From NCBI RefSeq assembly GCF_000178975.2, contig NC_015065.1, forward strand, positions 124,001 to 188,000: 64,000 nt of DNA, in the 5' to 3' direction. The DNA comes from Granulicella tundricola MP5ACTX9. GTDB taxonomy: Bacteria > Acidobacteriota > Terriglobia > Terriglobales > Acidobacteriaceae. This document shows positions 36,976-46,010 of this stretch, in pieces (the first letter of the stretch is position 1; each line of letters opens with the position of its first letter). The translations under genes and the position numbers were made by a program. The notes beneath the pieces were generated by a model that had not been told where the DNA came from, made no database searches, and was given only the letters and a program-made list of their open reading frames with translations.

Positions 36976-37877
36976 GCCCTGAGCGACGACGGATCGCAGC
37001 AGACCATGCACAGCAGCAGCATGGGATGACAGAGCGCAGGGCATGCCGGCTGGCCTCCCAGCCGCGCGGCACGCAGCGCTACCGTGCGATCCGGCGGGAA
37101 GACGAAGATGCGCTCACGCAGGCGATCGTTCGGCTTGCCAGCCAGTACGGTCGTTATGGCTATCGCCGGATCACGGCGCTGCTGAAGCGAGCAGGCTGGC
37201 GGGTGGGCAAGGATCGCGTGGAGCGTATCTGGCGTCGCGAGGGGCTGAAGGTCCCGCAGAAGCAGAAGCCACGAGGACGCCTGTGGCTCAACGATGGCTC
37301 GTGCGTGCGGCTCAGGCCGGAGCGGCGGAACCATGTATGGAGCTACGACTTCGTCAGTGCTCGGACGCATGATGGCCGCAGCGTACGGCTTCTCAACCTG
37401 ATCGACGAACACACCAGAGAAAGCCTGCTGGTGCGTGCGGAACGCCGCTGGTCAAGCTCCAGGGTCATCTCTGCGCTGGCCGATGTGATGGTGATGAAGG
37501 GAGTGCCGGAACACCTTCGTTCGGACAATGGGCCGGAAGTCGTCGCGAAGGACCTACGAAGATGGCTGGCAAAGACAGGGGCAAAAACACTGTACATCGC
37601 GCCCGGTTCACCGTGGGAGAACGGCTACTGCGAAAGCTCTAACTCGAAACTCAGAGATGAGTTCCTCAACGGTGAGATCTTCTACTCGATGAAAGAACTG
37701 CGCGTGCTGGCCGAACGCTGGCGCGTCCACTCCAACACCGTCAGACCACACTCCTCGCTCAGCTACAGACCACCAGCACCGGAGGCATGGTTCACCCCCG
37801 ACGGCGGCTACTTGAACTCAGAAGAAGCTGCGCTAAACTCATCCAACGGCACAAACGATCGGGCACTCCAGGGATAA
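36969..37877 (+). CDS. IS3-family OrfB (DDE integrase domain)
   Basis: About 302 residues when read from the frameshift site; a free ATG occurs at 37026. The start LLSPERRR precedes an HTH_21-like region (YGRYGYRRITALLKRAGW, RVERIWRREGLKVP). The rve integrase core has its acids in WSYDFV, LRSDNGPE and WENGYCESSNSKLRDE, all intact. The fused OrfAB transposase should be competent. The protein end lies in flanking DNA beyond the right inverted repeat. Confidence 0.9.
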   Translation, partial: LLSPERRRIAADHAQQQHGMTERRACRLASQPRGTQRYRAIRREDEDALTQAIVRLASQYGRYGYRRITALLKRAGWRVGKDRVERIWRREGLKVPQKQKPRGRLWLNDGSCVRLRPERRNHVWSYDFVSARTHDGRSVRLLNLIDEHTRESLLVRAERRWSSSRVISALADVMVMKGVPEHLRSDNGPEVVAKDLRRWLAKTGAKTLYIAPGSPWENGYCESSNSKLRDEFLNGEIFYSMKELRVLAERWRVHSNTVRPHSSLSYRPPAPEAWFTPDGGYLNSEEAALNSSNGTNDRALQG

Positions 37878-38110
37878 CTTCCCACGGCAGATCGCCAAGC
37901 CTGCGTACATGCCGGCTGTGAACCCGCCGCGAAGCCGTACGGCAGACCGGGCAGCATGAGAAAGGGAGAGAGTTCGAAGCTCAACCTCAATCAACCCGCT
38001 CCTGGGCCGCAAACAGACCAATTCAACTTCAGAAGTACTCGGTAGCAGCGTCCCTCAAACCATCTGGAACCTCCAGCGTGCTACCTCCTTGCTACGCCTG
38101 AAAGGAACCG

Positions 38111-38142
38111 CTGGAAAGAATCACCAAATGTACGGAATAGCC
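38111..38142. mobile_element. Solo end of a second ISL3-like element
   Basis: Read on the minus strand from 38142: GGCTATTCCGTACATTTGGT, then GATTCTTTCCAG. It is a diverged version of the ISL3 left end at 38151 (GGTTCTGGCGCACATTTGGT, then GATTCTTTCCAG) pointing the opposite way, with the 8-bp TTAGAAAT between them. The two ends share a perfect 21-bp inverted match (38111-38131 with 38162-38182). No gene belonging to this end remains. Confidence 0.65.
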
Positions 38143-38150
38143 TTAGAAAT
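38143..38150. repeat. ISL3 target-site duplication, left copy
   Basis: TTAGAAAT directly before the left inverted repeat; the identical octamer follows the right repeat. Eight bases is the usual duplication length for the ISL3 family. Confidence 0.85.
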
Positions 38151-39726
38151 GGTTCTGGCGCACATTTGGTGATTCTTTCCAGACTGTCTTCTGAGGCGTA
38201 AGACAGAAGCAGCTCTGGTGATCTCCGTTCCCACGCTTATGCTCTCAGGAACGCTGGTTCCCGATATTGCAGAAGTCGAGTTGGTCAGCCTTGGCCGTAT
38301 CGCTGGGATGATAGAGATGCGGTTGAAGTCCTGTCGTGCCTGCGTTCCATGTCCGGCTTGTGGTACTTGCGCTCGGAAGGTTCATAGCCGCTACAAGCGG
38401 CGGCTGGCCGATCTGCTGTGGGACGGCGTTCCGGTCGTGATTCAACTGCAGACGCGAAGGTTCTTCTTCGTGGAGCCGGGTTGCCGGCGCAAGATCTTCA
38501 CGGAGCCGCTGCCGGGCACCGTAGCCCGCTATGGTAGAAGAAGCTGCCGGTTAGGCGAAGCACTCCGCTGGCTCACGCTTGCCCTGGGCGGCCGGGCGGG
38601 AGCGAGACTAGCGGAGCGTCTAGGGCTGGTCGCGAGTCGCTCGACGCTGCTACGGGAGCTTCATCACCGCAGGCCTGTCCCTCCTGTTGAGGCTCCGCGC
38701 GTGCTGGGCATCGACGACTGGGCGTGGCGCAAGGGGCATCGCTACGGCACGATCCTGTGCGATCTCGAGACGCGCAAGGTGGTCGACCTGCTCCCCGATC
38801 GCGATGCGAACAGTGTGGCTGCGTGTCTTCAGCAACATCCGGGAACGGAGATCATCAGCCGCGACGGCGGCGGGATCTACGCCGAAGCTGCACGCAGGGC
38901 CGCTCCTCAGGCCGTTCAGGTCGCTGACCGTTGGCATCTGTTGCGCAACCTGAGTGAAGCGTTGTGTCGCGCGATCGCACAACATCACCGCCTGTTTTTG
39001 CAGGCAGCAAGAGCCAACCGACTGGAAGGTCCCGCACCCGCTTCACCTCCCGACGCTCCATGGAGCCAGCGCGAACTGCTGGTTCAACAAGCCAACCGGC
39101 AGAGGCGGTATGAGCGATGGGACCAGGTACGCGAGCTCTTTCTGAAGACAAGCGCTTCAGACCAAGAGCTCGCACGGCAGCTTGGCATCGATCATCGAAC
39201 GGTGAAGAAGTTCAGGACAGCTGAGGTCTATCCGGAAGCGAAGCCCCGTGTTCGTGAGTCCATCGTGGACCACCATGCGAGCTATCTCGATCGGCGGCTA
39301 AAAGAAGGCTGCCGCAGTTCAACGAGGCTCTGGCATGAGCTGCGCGAACAGGCCTTCCAGGGACAGCGCAACAGCGTGAGCTACTGGCTTCAGCAACGCC
39401 GCAGCTATCGAACGCGAGCCGGACGGCCACCCGAACGACCGGCTCTGCGGGCTTCGCCACGACAGGTCGTGTGGCTCATCCTCAAGGCCGCGCCTGCCGC
39501 GAAGGACATGCTGGAGGAGACGCCGTGCGCGAAGCACTTAGACTGCCGTGGAACCAGGGTCACGTCGAAGGCCAGGTCCACCGCCTCAAGCTCATCAAAC
39601 GACAAATGTACGGCAGAGCAGGCTTCGACCTCCTGCGCCTGCGCGTGCTGAATCAAGACTAAGGAAACCCACGCTGAACAGCAACGAAAGGGCAAGATAG
39701 CTTCTCACCAAATGTGCGCCAGAACC
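38151..39726 (+). mobile_element. ISL3-family insertion sequence, defective
   Basis: 1576 bp with perfect 22-bp terminal inverted repeats, GGTTCTGGCGCACATTTGGT plus GA, at 38151-38172 and, inverted, at 39705-39726. It is flanked by identical TTAGAAAT octamers. The ends are intact but the single transposase gene has lost an internal segment, so the element could move only in trans. Confidence 0.88.
38218..39662 (+). pseudogene. ISL3-family transposase with internal deletion
   Basis: The N-terminus has the zinc-binding motif (CRACVPCPACGTCARKVHSR) and the first DDE aspartate in LGIDDWAWRKGHRYG; the second is in ISRDGGGIYAEAARR, followed by QVADRWHLLRNL. An HTH-like segment (SDQELARQLGIDHRTVKKF) follows. 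Near 39515 the sequence jumps from KAAPAAKDMLEE to DAVREALRLPWNQGHVEGQ in another frame; the intervening residues found in full-length ISL3 transposases (roughly 80-100 by my estimate) are missing. The final Glu (HVEG) is therefore out of frame. A GTG at 38218 or the ATG at 38239 would be the start. Confidence 0.85.
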
Positions 39727-39734
39727 TTAGAAAT
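39727..39734. repeat. ISL3 target-site duplication, right copy
   Basis: TTAGAAAT directly after the right inverted repeat, identical to 38143-38150. Confidence 0.85.
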
Positions 39735-39784
39735 GTCATGGTCTACCCGTTAGAACTGTCAGGTTCTAAGAATGGGATGGATCG

Positions 39785-40247
39785 ATGAGCGAGCGCGATC
39801 TGAGGCGGATTGAAGTCTTGAGTGACGTGCGGGCTGGGCGTCGCACCGTGGCTGCGGCAGCAGCCGTGTTGGCCATTAGTGAGCGCCAAGCGTACCGGTC
39901 GCTGGCAAGATATGAAGTGGGTGGCGACTCAGGTCTGATCCACAAGGCGCGAGGCCGAACATCGAACCGGAGCCGGAACGAAGGCATCCGGAGGTATGCG
40001 GTCGAGCTTGTCAAGACCAGACACGCGGACTTCGGGCCGAGGCTGGCGACCAAGATGCTGCTGGACAAGCATGAGTTGCGCGTTGGCCGGGAGACGCTGC
40101 GCCGATAGATGATGGCCGAAGGCCTGTGGCTGTCACGAACGCGGCGCAGAACCTTCCACCAGCCTCGTCTCCGGCGCGAAAGCTATGGCGAGCTGATTCC
40201 GATCAACGGCAGCGATCATCGCTGTTCGAGCAGCGAGGTGACGGTCT
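39785..40247 (+). pseudogene. ISNCY-family transposase relic, N-terminal part
   Basis: Open for 107 residues (SERDLRRIEVLSDVRAGRRT, then AISERQAYRSLARY and VGRETLRR), a helix-turn-helix region typical of ISNCY (IS1202-like) transposases. A TAG at 40106 stands where the family has Trp (LRKWM). Beyond it GLWLSRTRRRTFHQPRLRRE and YGELIPINGSDHR follow in frame, then a base is lost at HRWFEQRG. Similarity ends near 40247 where another IS relic begins. The catalytic core is missing. Confidence 0.82.
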
Positions 40248-40752
40248 TTGTTCGTGGGACTGTGACTTCGACAAGCGTGGCTTCGACAAGCGTGACTTCT
40301 CCCGGAGAGACACTTTCAAGCCGAACTCCCAGCGGAAGACCGCCACCGTCCACCAGTACCATGCACTTCGTGCCCTTGCCACGCTTGGTTTTACCGATGG
40401 CAGAGTCCCCTTTCTGACCAGAGCGAAACTACCGTCCAGAAACGTCTCTTCCAATTTCAGTAGACCTTCGCCATCCAGCCTCCCAGCAACGCTTGCCACG
40501 CCTCGAGCCACACATCCTGCTCTTCCCACTGCTTCAACCGCCGCTAGAAGGTTGCCGGAGAAGGATATTAAGCGGGAAAATCACCACGCCTCACCTGTTT
40601 GCAACATCCACAGAAAGCCTTCCAAACAGCCGCGATTTGACGCCCACGGACGGCCTCTCTTGTCCTTGCGCTGCTTCGGCAAAGGCAGCAGTGGCTCGAT
40701 CAGTTCCCACTGCGCCTCGCTCAACAACTCAACCCGCTTCTTGCTTATGCAA
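40248..40752 (-). pseudogene. IS5-family transposase relic
   Basis: Minus-strand remains of an IS5-type (IS427/IS1031-like) transposase. Successive frames show KKRVELLSEAQWELIEPLLP, then KRGRPWASNRGCLEGFLWML, then QWEEQDVWLEAWQALL, then KLEETFLDGSFA and finally GDSAIGKTKRGKGTKCMVLV and GVRLESVSPGEVTL. At least two frame changes and several stops separate them. The right part of the element is replaced by the ISNCY relic. Confidence 0.78.
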
Positions 40753-40988
40753 GAAGTTCACCAAACCACCCGCGGCACGAGGAAGTCCTCAGCTTGAGCC
40801 CAAAGCTATTTATGAAACGTGCTCTACATCTTTTAAGTTATTTGCAGCTCTGGCGACAATCAAGTGACAAAGCCTTGACAACCTAACGAGGGAACATAAG
40901 TAGGCTCTAGGGGTATGCAAGACATAAATGTCGGTGATGGATGGTACGTTTTATTGGAACCGAGACGAACAGCCCTGAAGGTGATCTG

Positions 40989-41915
40989 ATGAAGCCGTTT
41001 CACGAGATCCATTCAAATGATTTGAATTCGGGGCAACTCCAACGCGAACTCGACTCGCGCGGGTATGTGCTCATCAGGAAGTTGTTGCCAGCTGAAGACG
41101 TTGAGACGCTCCTTCGCGAGATTGTGCAGAATCTCTCCGCAAATGATTGGTTCTTGCCCAACCATAGTCCCATGGAGCGCGTTGCTGATCCAAACGCCGC
41201 CTGCGGTGAACCTGATCCTTTGTTCAAGCTGATTTACGAACAGATCTTCAATCTAGAGGCCTTACACCGCTTCGCTCACCATCCGAGACTCCGCGAAGTC
41301 ATGCATTCGATTGTGGGCTCCCAGTTGCTTGTCCATCCGAAACCGATAGCCCGCCTGATCTTCCCTAATTGGGATCGCTTTGTAGTACATGCGCATCAGG
41401 ATCATCTGGCAATCGGCGGAGACCCGGAATGCTTTACAGCGTGGATACCTCTTCATGACTGCCCCGCTGAACTCGGGCCACTGCAAATTCTAGACGGTTC
41501 ACATCGCTTCGGTCTTCAGGAGGCTGACCCGTCAACCGGGGAGATTTCAAAAGACACTGCCCGCGGTGGAGACTGGGTCGGCGGCCAAATCAACGCTGGG
41601 GATGTGCTAATTTTCCACGGTTTGACAGTTCATTCCGCCTCTCCCAATACCTCTGAGCAGCTCAGGGTCTCAGTGGACTGCAGATTTCAGGACTACACTC
41701 GAACCTTCAATCCAGCAAACGCGGTTTTTCCCGGATCGAACGGCAAGTCGTGGGAGACCACCTATGCGAATTGGCGCTCAGAGGAACTCAAGTATTTCTG
41801 GAGACAAATTCCTCTGACGTTCAAACCGTCTAGGGAAGAGTTGGTTGAACTCATCGAAACGGACGATTCCCAGAGGATGCGAACACGGTACGCCAGGGTT
41901 CTAAGCCAGATCTAG
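40989..41915 (+). CDS. Phytanoyl-CoA dioxygenase (PhyH) family protein
   Basis: Fe(II)/2-oxoglutarate oxygenase, 308 residues from the ATG at 40989 (AAGGTG 5 bases upstream; an ATG at 40941 is an alternative). The double-stranded beta-helix shows the iron-binding HxD in VHAHQDHLAIGG, the FTAWIPLHDC strand, GPLQILDGSHRFG, and the distal His plus 2-oxoglutarate Arg in FHGLTVHSASPNTSEQLRVS. It probably hydroxylates a small molecule; the substrate is unknown. It is a single gene with no obvious partner, at the left edge of the AT-richer segment that follows the IS relics. Confidence 0.85.
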   Translation: MKPFHEIHSNDLNSGQLQRELDSRGYVLIRKLLPAEDVETLLREIVQNLSANDWFLPNHSPMERVADPNAACGEPDPLFKLIYEQIFNLEALHRFAHHPRLREVMHSIVGSQLLVHPKPIARLIFPNWDRFVVHAHQDHLAIGGDPECFTAWIPLHDCPAELGPLQILDGSHRFGLQEADPSTGEISKDTARGGDWVGGQINAGDVLIFHGLTVHSASPNTSEQLRVSVDCRFQDYTRTFNPANAVFPGSNGKSWETTYANWRSEELKYFWRQIPLTFKPSREELVELIETDDSQRMRTRYARVLSQI

Positions 41916-42072
41916 ATCAAATGCCTGTTGACTCCCGTGCGTAGCAATCAGAAACGGTTCACTCAAAGGCCTCAGTATGCGGCATGAAGGAAACTTGAAA
42001 GCGGCAACGCGATCGTTTTAAGAAGGGCTGGCGATGTGATCTCTCACGAAAGGCTGGACCGGAGGAGACAGT

Positions 42073-42834
42073 ATGCAACTTCGCACGACAGCAATACGAA
42101 ACCGGACTCCTTCCCCTCCACCTGCACGCAATTGGGCGAAGTTTGCGCTTTGGGCGATGATCGGTGTGACGACCCTCTCGGTAACACTCTATAGCGAGGT
42201 GCCGCTTCTTCATCAGGCTAAAGAGCGAGCCTATCTGGGTGCGATGCCTTTTCTCATCGTGCCGCACATAGCATGCGGTATTTTCGCCCTTCTAAGCGGA
42301 CCCCTCCAGTTTTCCACTCGTCTCCGGCAAAGACATTTACAGTTTCACCGACTGCTAGGCCGGGTTTATGTGAGTTCGGTTCTTGTCGCCGCCCCTCTCG
42401 CGATGGTTCTCTCAAATCAACATCACGATCGCCGAGCAATCCACTTTGTCGTTGCTAACTGTTGCCAGGCCAGTACTTGGCTCATCGCCACCGCAGCCGC
42501 ATTCCTTACAGCCCGCAATGGCCATATACAGCAACACAAGGAATGGATGGTGCGCTCCTATGCCGTCACCCTTACATTTGTGGGGACTCGAGTACTGCAG
42601 CCACTACCAGCATGGAATCGGCACAGTGAAGCCGGCTTCGCTATGGAAATCATTATGATTACGTTTCTCGCCATTCTCGTTCCGGACATCGCTTTCCATT
42701 GGCGACAGCTAACAACACGGCGCTTACGTTCCGGGGCAGCAATTCCTTCTATGAAGGATCAGATGCGCGAAAGACGAGGCGTGGAGAAGAGCGTATCTGC
42801 TGCAAGCGGCGATTCGGCGAACCTTAACATGTGA
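42073..42834 (+). CDS. DUF2306 membrane protein
   Basis: 253 residues with about seven hydrophobic segments. The DUF2306 pattern is visible: FLIVPHIACGIFALLSGPLQ, then RLRQRHLQFHRLLGRVYV, and HIQQHKEWMVRSYAVTLTFV, with conserved His residues (HRLLG, HKEWM) that could bind metal or heme. The C-terminal tail of about 40 residues is charged and lacks membrane segments. GGAGGAG serves as SD. Function unknown; it is monocistronic. Confidence 0.85.
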   Translation: MQLRTTAIRNRTPSPPPARNWAKFALWAMIGVTTLSVTLYSEVPLLHQAKERAYLGAMPFLIVPHIACGIFALLSGPLQFSTRLRQRHLQFHRLLGRVYVSSVLVAAPLAMVLSNQHHDRRAIHFVVANCCQASTWLIATAAAFLTARNGHIQQHKEWMVRSYAVTLTFVGTRVLQPLPAWNRHSEAGFAMEIIMITFLAILVPDIAFHWRQLTTRRLRSGAAIPSMKDQMRERRGVEKSVSAASGDSANLNM

Positions 42835-43353
42835 TGTGCTCTCTTCCAGTTCGGCATACATCGCTTCGGGATTGACAGTAACAGACCGGAAGCCCCTCCG
42901 AGGGTCACACTAACTTTCGCTCAAGTAACTACAAGCATGGTAATAAGAGGCTGACCGAGCCAAGACCAGAGCAGTCAACCCGCTACCTTCATAGCGGACT
43001 GTATTTAGTATTCCTTCGGTAAAGGTGATCTTTTATAGTGTCATTGGACTGCTCTCCCGGTTTCGGCGTTCTCCTGAGCCTCCCGCTTCAGGAAATGACG
43101 CCACTTTAGAGGGAAAGATAGATATCGCTGACGGATGGTGCGAACAAGATGGCACGGCGTGTTTAGAACCACGGCGAGGAAGAAATTGATTGTAGAAGCG
43201 ATCCGCCAGCCAGTGTATCGCTTGCGGTCGTGGGCTAGATTCAAGGACTTAACGCCAACCAAGTGTCCGGTTGGCGCAAGCTGTACGCCACAAGACAGCC
43301 GCGAAGGCCGACACAGAAGATTTTACGGCCTGCCTTGCATTCGATAATTAGTT
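42835..43353. other. Non-coding stretch
   Basis: About 520 bases. A 73-codon minus-strand frame (43041-43262) has one hydrophobic patch but no SD and no recognisable family. I see no RNA gene here. Confidence 0.4.
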
Positions 43354-43659
43354 CTATGGGTTGAGAAAATGGAGTAACTGCTCTTCTTCGTGCTTACTGA
43401 GCGAAGCGCGTATCCGCATATGGCGTGCGATAGTACCCGAGATCCGCGGAGAAAAACCCTCGGGCGCATTATGACAACGGGAGCACTGTTGCTGAAATAT
43501 TTGATCACCATCATCTTGAGGTTGCTGAGCAGGCCGAGACGTGGTCACAGGTTTCTTGGCAGCCTGGCCAGCGGCTGCCTGACTCTGCGTTGCGGCCCAC
43601 AGGAGAACGGAGCTCGACATCATAGCGGTAACGGCAAGCGAGAACTTAAGCAAGCGCAT
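43354..43659 (-). CDS. Small secreted monoheme cytochrome c-like protein
   Basis: 101 residues from the ATG at 43659, 2 bases after the porin stop; the frame is open six codons further. A signal peptide (LLKFSLAVTAMMSSSVLLWA) precedes a Gln/Ala-rich linker and a short heme domain: IFQQQCSRCHNAPEGFSP gives the CxxCH heme site and ARHMRIRASLS a likely Met axial ligand. The heme domain is only about 50 residues, shorter than most class I cytochromes c. It would act in the periplasm, passing electrons. It forms an operon with the upstream porin-like gene. Confidence 0.8.
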   Translation of the reverse strand: MRLLKFSLAVTAMMSSSVLLWAATQSQAAAGQAAKKPVTTSRPAQQPQDDGDQIFQQQCSRCHNAPEGFSPRISGTIARHMRIRASLSKHEEEQLLHFLNP

Positions 43660-43661
43660 GA

Positions 43662-44717
43662 CTATTTTCCTTTCCATGCTGGGAAGAGAAAGCGGTAGAC
43701 AATCCCAGTTTCCCAGACGTTTTCGTTGCCGGCGGCTGAGAACTGCCGTGCGTAGCTGGTGAGAATCCTAGTGTTGTGTGGTAGGTTGTAGTCCAAACCT
43801 AAGTCAATGCGCTCCGTGTTGACCAATGGTAAGCCGTCGCTGACAAGCGTATCTCGCCGGAACGTTTGTTGCATGCGGATCACAGGTTCTATGCGCCCAA
43901 TCCAACTGTCCGATCCACCTAGTTTTTGTAAGCGATAGTCGCCCTCTATCCAGTAACCTTGTGCATGGTGACCGCGCGTAAACTCCGACCGAAGACGAAA
44001 CGCCGTATCCTTCGGCTCCCACCATACGTGCATGCCATAGAAGTTCTCGTGGATGCCTTGAAGCGAGCGGTCATAAGAGAAACCGATCTCAAGTCGCTTC
44101 TCCGGAAGGTAGAGGCTCGCCCGTCCACCGGACGCACGAGTTGCAGCAAACTGCTGGTTGCCCACTCGGCTGGAGAAGAAAGCAGCGTAGTCAATAGAGT
44201 ATTTACGACGCGAAATGGCCGAACCGCGGAGCATCCCACCCGTCCCAATCGCGGAAGACATTTGGCCCAAATTGAAATTGAGAGGTGCATCCGAGAAGTT
44301 ACTGATCCAAATGGGCGTGAGACGCTCGTTGTAAGTTCCAAAGGGAAGCAGAAAGCTGCCACCAACCACAGTTAGATGGGACGAGACAGTGTAATCGCCT
44401 TGAAGATAAGTGAGGGCGATGAAGTGATTATGATCATATTTACCATCAGCGGCGGGAGAGAAGGACTCAACCAGCGCGGCGCGAGACTCGATGAGGAGGT
44501 GCGGCCCTATTGGAGCAGCCAGGAGAGGCTGGATGGTAGGAATATAAGTTGTCTTGCCCGCATTGGTAGCCGTTAGAAAACCGACTCCACCGGAGAGAAA
44601 AGGGGTGTCCTGCGCGAGCCCATACCGCACTGCACAGAAAAGGATCGCCGCGACCGATATTCGCTGCGCCGACTGAATGGACCTAGCGGTCATAGTGTTT
44701 AAGATTGGAAGCACCAT
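43662..44717 (-). CDS. Outer-membrane porin-like beta-barrel
   Basis: 351 residues with a signal peptide (ISVAAILFCAVRYGLAQ; an ATG at 44693 is an alternative start). The rest is beta-strand after beta-strand with aromatic girdles: YLQGDYTVSSHLTVVGGSFL, RLEIGFSYDRSLQG, YWIEGDYRLQKLG and ETGIVYRFLFPAW near the C-terminus. It resembles OprP/OprO-like or general porin barrels of 14-16 strands. The substrate is unknown. It is translationally close to the small cytochrome that follows, and no soluble binding protein is adjacent. Confidence 0.72.
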   Translation of the reverse strand: MVLPILNTMTARSIQSAQRISVAAILFCAVRYGLAQDTPFLSGGVGFLTATNAGKTTYIPTIQPLLAAPIGPHLLIESRAALVESFSPAADGKYDHNHFIALTYLQGDYTVSSHLTVVGGSFLLPFGTYNERLTPIWISNFSDAPLNFNLGQMSSAIGTGGMLRGSAISRRKYSIDYAAFFSSRVGNQQFAATRASGGRASLYLPEKRLEIGFSYDRSLQGIHENFYGMHVWWEPKDTAFRLRSEFTRGHHAQGYWIEGDYRLQKLGGSDSWIGRIEPVIRMQQTFRRDTLVSDGLPLVNTERIDLGLDYNLPHNTRILTSYARQFSAAGNENVWETGIVYRFLFPAWKGK

Positions 44718-44875
44718 GTGACAAGCCTACCGGGAACAGCGATCAACGGTGTCACGGGATCGTCTCCTCATTGTCACCTGATTGTCGGGATACATCAAAA
44801 TGAGTTCAACTCGCTCGTCACTCTAAAAATGAGACTAACCTCCGGCATCTGATACGTACCTCGCCAATGTAAATC

Positions 44876-45934
44876 TCAACTCTTAGTGATATAAGTGGAG
44901 TCTCGCGAAATCAATTCCGCTACCTCTCGAGATATTGGAGAGCGGACATACAAATCTTCAGCAGTGGCTTGTAGTTTATCGACTCCAAGATTCCTCACCC
45001 GCCAATCTTCATAGAAACCGTGCGCCACGCACAGTTCCGGCACACTCGCCAGGCGTTCATCTGATAAGACCCGACTCAGGAAGAAGGTGTGATAACCGAG
45101 CCGCAGTATGCGTTCAACCTGCAGTTCACGAACTCTGCACGCAAACACGGGCACCGGAATCCTGAAGATCTGAGAGGGTCTCGTGGCAAAGGGAAGCCGC
45201 TTCCAGTCGACGGTGGGACAGTTATGATTGGGCCCTAACATGTAGGCAATCGGGGCTTGCTTCATGGGAACGCTGCTCAGCACGATACGACCGGTCCGCT
45301 GAACGAACTTCTCAGGGAGGTAATCATGCTTGAGACAAAAACCAAAATAATTCCGTCCCAGATCTCCCATTACATTCAGCGGATAGATATTCCCATGTCC
45401 ATCGTCGTCGGCGACGCTGACGAGCGAGACAGGACGCGGACAAGAGAACGTGGCAACAATGGCACGCCACTGCGCAGCAGGAACCCTGATCTTACTGTTT
45501 CTGTGCGAATCAACATAACTATGCCATAGGTTTTGGCTCCAGATTCTGAACCAGGGAAGACAAAAGTTGATGGATTTCGTAGAGTTAAAGAGTAGAAACT
45601 CTGACTCACCACATTCAATTACCTGCCGGTAGTCGAGCTTGACCTCACTGAGAATTCGATGCGCACCACCCTTTTCGCACAAGCGCAATCTAAGCTTGGA
45701 TCTTAGACTCGCCGTAGGCACACTACCGCGCGTGAATTCTATACAAATCGTGAACGGCAGACCGGATGCCTGACAATGGCGCTTTGTCACGTCAATGGAC
45801 TTGTTGCCTACGAGAAGCCAGACAACAACTTCCTGCTGCGGTTCTACTTGAGAAAGAAAGAAGCGGGCGGGCAGGCGCTCGCCGCCGAAGATAGCCCTCT
45901 TTGCCAGTTGTCGCAGAATCTTCCTATATGCCAT
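44876..45934 (-). CDS. Flavin-reductase-like protein with extra N-domain (copy 1)
   Basis: 352 residues. The C-terminal half (about 155-320) is an FMN-binding split barrel of the flavin reductase family: CPRPVSLVSVADDDGHGNIY, PLNVMGDLGRNYFGFCLK, and HTFFLSRVLSDERLA followed by CVAHGFYEDWR. The first 150 residues are unfamiliar: basic N-terminus, then FFLSQVEPQQEVVVWL, KRHCQASGLPFTICIEF and a Cys-containing LRLCEKG strand. Typical stand-alone flavin reductases are about 160-200 residues, so this is roughly double length. It lacks a signal peptide. A paralog lies 76 bases upstream in the same orientation. Confidence 0.7.
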   Translation of the reverse strand: MAYRKILRQLAKRAIFGGERLPARFFLSQVEPQQEVVVWLLVGNKSIDVTKRHCQASGLPFTICIEFTRGSVPTASLRSKLRLRLCEKGGAHRILSEVKLDYRQVIECGESEFLLFNSTKSINFCLPWFRIWSQNLWHSYVDSHRNSKIRVPAAQWRAIVATFSCPRPVSLVSVADDDGHGNIYPLNVMGDLGRNYFGFCLKHDYLPEKFVQRTGRIVLSSVPMKQAPIAYMLGPNHNCPTVDWKRLPFATRPSQIFRIPVPVFACRVRELQVERILRLGYHTFFLSRVLSDERLASVPELCVAHGFYEDWRVRNLGVDKLQATAEDLYVRSPISREVAELISRDSTYITKS

Positions 45935-46010
45935 GATCTTTCCGATGATTGGGCAGCCTTCTATCTGCTAAAGCTTGTCAACCTCACATGCTTCTGAGAT
46001 TGTTGATTCA

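Larger units (their letters stand above)
36633..37870 (+). mobile_element. IS3-family insertion sequence, apparently intact
   Basis: 1238 bp bounded by TGGAGTGTCCG on the left (36633) and the inverted TGGAGTGCCCG on the right (ends 37870). It carries orfA and orfB with a -1 frameshift signal between them. The flanks TAG and GGG do not form a target duplication. OrfB reads through the right end and stops 7 bases outside. Confidence 0.88.

Noticed and set aside
43041..43262. 73-codon minus-strand frame with one hydrophobic patch
   Set aside because: No start signal, no homolog recalled, located in a featureless stretch.
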